Shown piece by piece: positions 61,501-64,000 of a stretch of 64,000 nucleotides of DNA. Below the pieces are notes generated by a model. That model was not told where the DNA came from. It saw only the letters and a list, made by a program, of their open reading frames with translations, and searched no databases. Each line of letters opens with the position of its first letter. Within the stretch, counting starts at the first letter, position 1. The stretch spans positions 754,923,603 through 754,987,602 of the forward strand of contig CM060922.1 of the NCBI GenBank assembly GCA_030737875.1, written 5' to 3'. The position numbers were made by a program, and so were the translations under genes. The stretch is from Allium sativum. Lineage: Eukaryota > Streptophyta > Magnoliopsida > Asparagales > Amaryllidaceae.

Positions 61501-63147
61501 TAGGGAAATATTCTCTTACTAGTATACGGTTAGGGACTGATGGACGTGAAAGAATAGTGATGCGTGAATAGGATATGGAAATGTTTTCTCAGTTTTAGTA
61601 ACGTATAATTTCGAAATACAGGAAATTAGGAGTTGTGAATATATGGAAATGTTTTCCAAGAAATCGTGAGAGGGTAAAACGAGTTGGAGAAATATTTGGG
61701 TAAAGAAATTTAAGAGAAATTAGGAAATGAAATGATTATGCATATTTTCCTTTGATAGTTAAAGTTGTTGACCATTTTTGCGTTGTCAATATGGAAAGAC
61801 CAGGATCTGATTTATTATTTGGAAACCACTTTGTATGGGAATTAGCGTTGCGGATCGATTAAGATGAAGTAAATTGAAGACGGAGTTTACGTAAGGCCTG
61901 TTCTGGCGACCCTATGTAGAAATTTCCTAAGATGGATTTATAGAATCGTGCCTTTGGTTTGTCCCATCCCAGGACAACGTGTATGGACGAATGTTTGACA
62001 GAGTATATGTAATAGATCGCGTAATTTGATCACTTCAAACTTATTTACGTTGGTGGCAGAGGAATTCGTTTCTCTTTGCTTTATACCTGTAGTATTTTTG
62101 GGGAAATCAATTTTTGATTTGGCAGGTATGACGATGTAACATTCAAAGTAAATAAAGGTGTGATCTGTGAAAAGAAACATTATGACATCAAGCCTCATTA
62201 ACTGGGAAGTGACAAAAATCGGGCAGGAAACATGGCTAAGTGGGTCACACCCAATTAGAGTATATTGTTACCATCTAGAGAATATTCATATTTGTTAATT
62301 CTTTTCATTTCGGTATCTCCTGGGAACGATTATGTTGGTATACCAACTGTAAGGTGACAATATGTTTGTAACATTTAAGGGAAATGAATGGTCAGTCATG
62401 TGTGGTTGAGTTGCAAGATGTTCTTGTTGAACTCTAGTGTATCCCTGCTAGAGTACACTGATTATAAGGTGGTACCATACCTTGTCATAGTTGGAAATCC
62501 ACTACCCAATAAGAGCCCGCAGTTTTGATTGTATATTATATATATGTGGAGCGTGAGATGCAAGCGTTCCGCTAGATTGTTATTTACTTGTATTAGACAC
62601 TATTATAATATCATAAAAATATCGATTTTAAGAATGTTTTGAGTTATCGTAAGGTAAAAGCCATCCGTATTTATGTGTGGACTGGTCTTACGATTATCTT
62701 TTTGTTTGAAAAGGATTTTAATAAGTTAAACCGAAGTAAATGGAGTTTACTCACATCAGTCCCATGACTGGCCCAGGGTTTATTTTGTTTTGTTTTACCC
62801 TACAGATATTCTTGGAGGAGCTTAGAGCAGGAGGCTTCAACATTAGATATATAGAGTTTATTGCCGCTGTGATGTTATGATGTTGTACTCTCATAATGGT
62901 ATGTATATACCACTACAGTTTTGTATTTCAAAGTTATATCGTATAGTATATTTTATTCGTTCCGCTGTGAGATTCGTGTTTACTCTGATTTTGTTTTGTT
63001 GTAATCTTCTTCTTCTTCTGTTCTAAATTTCTTTCTTTCTATTTCTCACCCTTTAACTTCTATTAATGGTCTGGTATTTCTGATATTTGAATAGTCAATA
63101 TGGTGTTTTATGTCGATTTTCGGGGGCGAAAATCCCAGTTCGTTACA
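58570..63147 (+). repeat. element E 3' LTR, with internal deletion
   Basis: It runs from TGTAACGTCCCG to GTTCGTTACA. It lacks about 1.09 kb (including the TATA region) at 59670-59675, where GTCGT joins GGGCTGC. The GTGAGT/ACTCAC (60003-60016) and GAGGGATCCA (60253-60274) hairpins are kept. The short frames 59355-59555 and 61938-62198 have no family. Confidence 0.9.
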
Positions 63148-63557
63148 GATACCATTTAAAACTTCAAAATTAGTGTTTTATCTCTCATACCTAACTTTTA
63201 TTTAGCACATCAAATTTTGTTATAGTATTTAAATTTTGATGTAACATTCCGAAAGTAGTTAGAATAAGAATCTTCAAGATAGATACTTTATGCTATTGTA
63301 TAATAGCAATTTTGTAATTCATGTAGAAAAAGATATTATGTCATTATACGACATTTCAAAAATAGTGCATATTAAGTATCTCTATGAAAGAAATATAATA
63401 CTCCCGTACAAGTGGTGGTAAAATATATTTTAAAGAGAAAATGTGTATTACTATAACACTCCACAAGTAGATTATTAATATAATAGCATTACTATGACAC
63501 TCCAAAAATGATATTTATAAAATATTTCTAGACGAGATATTACATTATTGTATAGCA
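63148..63557. other. AT-rich right flank, loose repeats
   Basis: It begins GATAC (target of E). Phrases like TAACACTCCACAAGTA, TGACACTCCAAAAATG and TAACATTCCGAAAGTAG recur at roughly 60-120 base spacing, with ATTATTGTATAGCAT. They look like a decayed tandem repeat. No gene is seen. Confidence 0.4.
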
Positions 63558-63637
63558 TTATAAAAATATTGCACATGTAGTACTTTCAAATATATTTTTT
63601 TGAAACAAAAATGTGTGATCTTCTGAAGAGAAGAGAG

Positions 63638-63680
<43 letters not shown>

Positions 63681-63992
63681 CAAAGATACAGAATCCGACT
63701 GTAGAACATAAGAGTACAAGATAAAATCTAACATGACACTAGGGATGTAAGGATCGTAGATAGATGAGCTCCGGATAAACCACCGCCCATCTACTCCAAT
63801 ATCAAATTCCGGCATGGCCACCATCCGATATTGAAGTATATCTACTCCAATACAATAACCCATACTCTCTATGAAATAACAAAAATAATGAAGTACAACA
63901 TGAAAAAAAAACTCTCTAACAAGAAGCCCAAATGAAATGTGAATCATCAGTCCAAACATCAACCCACTAAGCTCGATAATGATATCCATCAA
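63558..63992 (-). other. unidentified 144-residue open frame at the right edge
   Basis: The frame is open on the minus strand from 63992 to 63558. The N-terminal ~60 residues are hydrophobic, with a middle part MVAMPEFDIGVDGRWFIR. Residues ~107-120 are Tyr-Ile repeats translated from the (TA)n microsatellite at 63648-63676, and then CVCAL from the (CA)n part. Reading through a microsatellite argues against a real protein. I do not recognise a family. The upstream side may lie beyond the window. Confidence 0.2.
63637..63676. repeat. CA/TA compound microsatellite
   Basis: (CA)n at about 63639-63648 followed by (TA)n to about 63676. Confidence 0.85.
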
Positions 63993-64000
63993 TCTGAACA

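Larger units (their letters stand above)
17215..63147 (+). mobile_element. element E: non-coding LARD, host of D, C and B
   Basis: LTRs are 17215-18775 plus 52773-57058 (about 5.84 kb once D is removed) and 58570-63147 (4.58 kb). The PBS is at 57060 and the PPT at 58557. The internal region of 1511 bases has no gag or pol. The flanks TATAC/GATAC are a 5-bp duplication with one change. Large LTRs with a short non-coding interior define a LARD. Its LTR blocks resemble B's. By eye the LTR pair is clearly more diverged than that of B, as expected for the outermost and oldest member of the nest. Confidence 0.85.

Overview
This window is plant nuclear DNA, AT-rich and made almost entirely of long terminal repeat (LTR) retrotransposons of the Ty3/gypsy chromovirus type. 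I found no host protein gene, tRNA, rRNA or CRISPR array. The evidence is gag/protease/RT/RNase H/integrase/chromodomain remnants, primer-binding sites (PBS) complementary to initiator tRNA-Met, polypurine tracts (PPT), and LTRs of 2.8-5.7 kb that begin TGTRAC/TGTAAT and end in CA. The coding elements look most like the Tekay/Del clade. The species cannot be named from the sequence.

Layout. Bases 1-4422 hold old debris: a possible hAT-like miniature element (353-576), a degenerate LTR-like stretch with a palindromic G-box and TATA box (about 1000-2760), and a minus-strand LTR remnant ending at 4147. Element A (4423-15131, plus) is a chromovirus with 2.8-kb LTRs and a decayed gag-pol whose integrase is split by a 333-bp MITE. 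Bases 15132-16980 are the 3' part of an old LTR. From 17215 to 63147 four elements are nested: E (plus, non-coding) contains D (minus, 18776-52767), which contains C (minus, 26374-52011), which contains B (plus, 35826-50264). B, C and D have exact 5-bp target duplications (TGAAG, ATAAA, CTTTT). E has TATAC/GATAC, one mismatch. The last 850 bases are AT-rich flank with an unidentified open frame.

How the parts relate. C carries the most complete gag-pol, broken only by scattered stops and a frameshift. D is an internal deletion derivative in which gag is joined to the end of integrase. B and E are large retrotransposon derivatives (LARDs): LTRs of about 4.6-5.8 kb and internal regions of 3.0 and 1.5 kb without gag or pol. 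Yet they keep PBS, PPT and several short hairpins in common with each other and, for one hairpin, with A, C and D. This fits non-autonomous elements moved by chromovirus proteins supplied in trans (inference).

The most unusual feature is in both LTRs of B: a 1.3-kb array of short hairpins (TCGAATA / TATTCGA) with a 40-bp unit inside a 543-bp higher-order repeat, lying downstream of the LTR TATA box and therefore probably transcribed. B's internal region has a second, different hairpin array and an LTR-like fragment between two copies of a module it shares with E.
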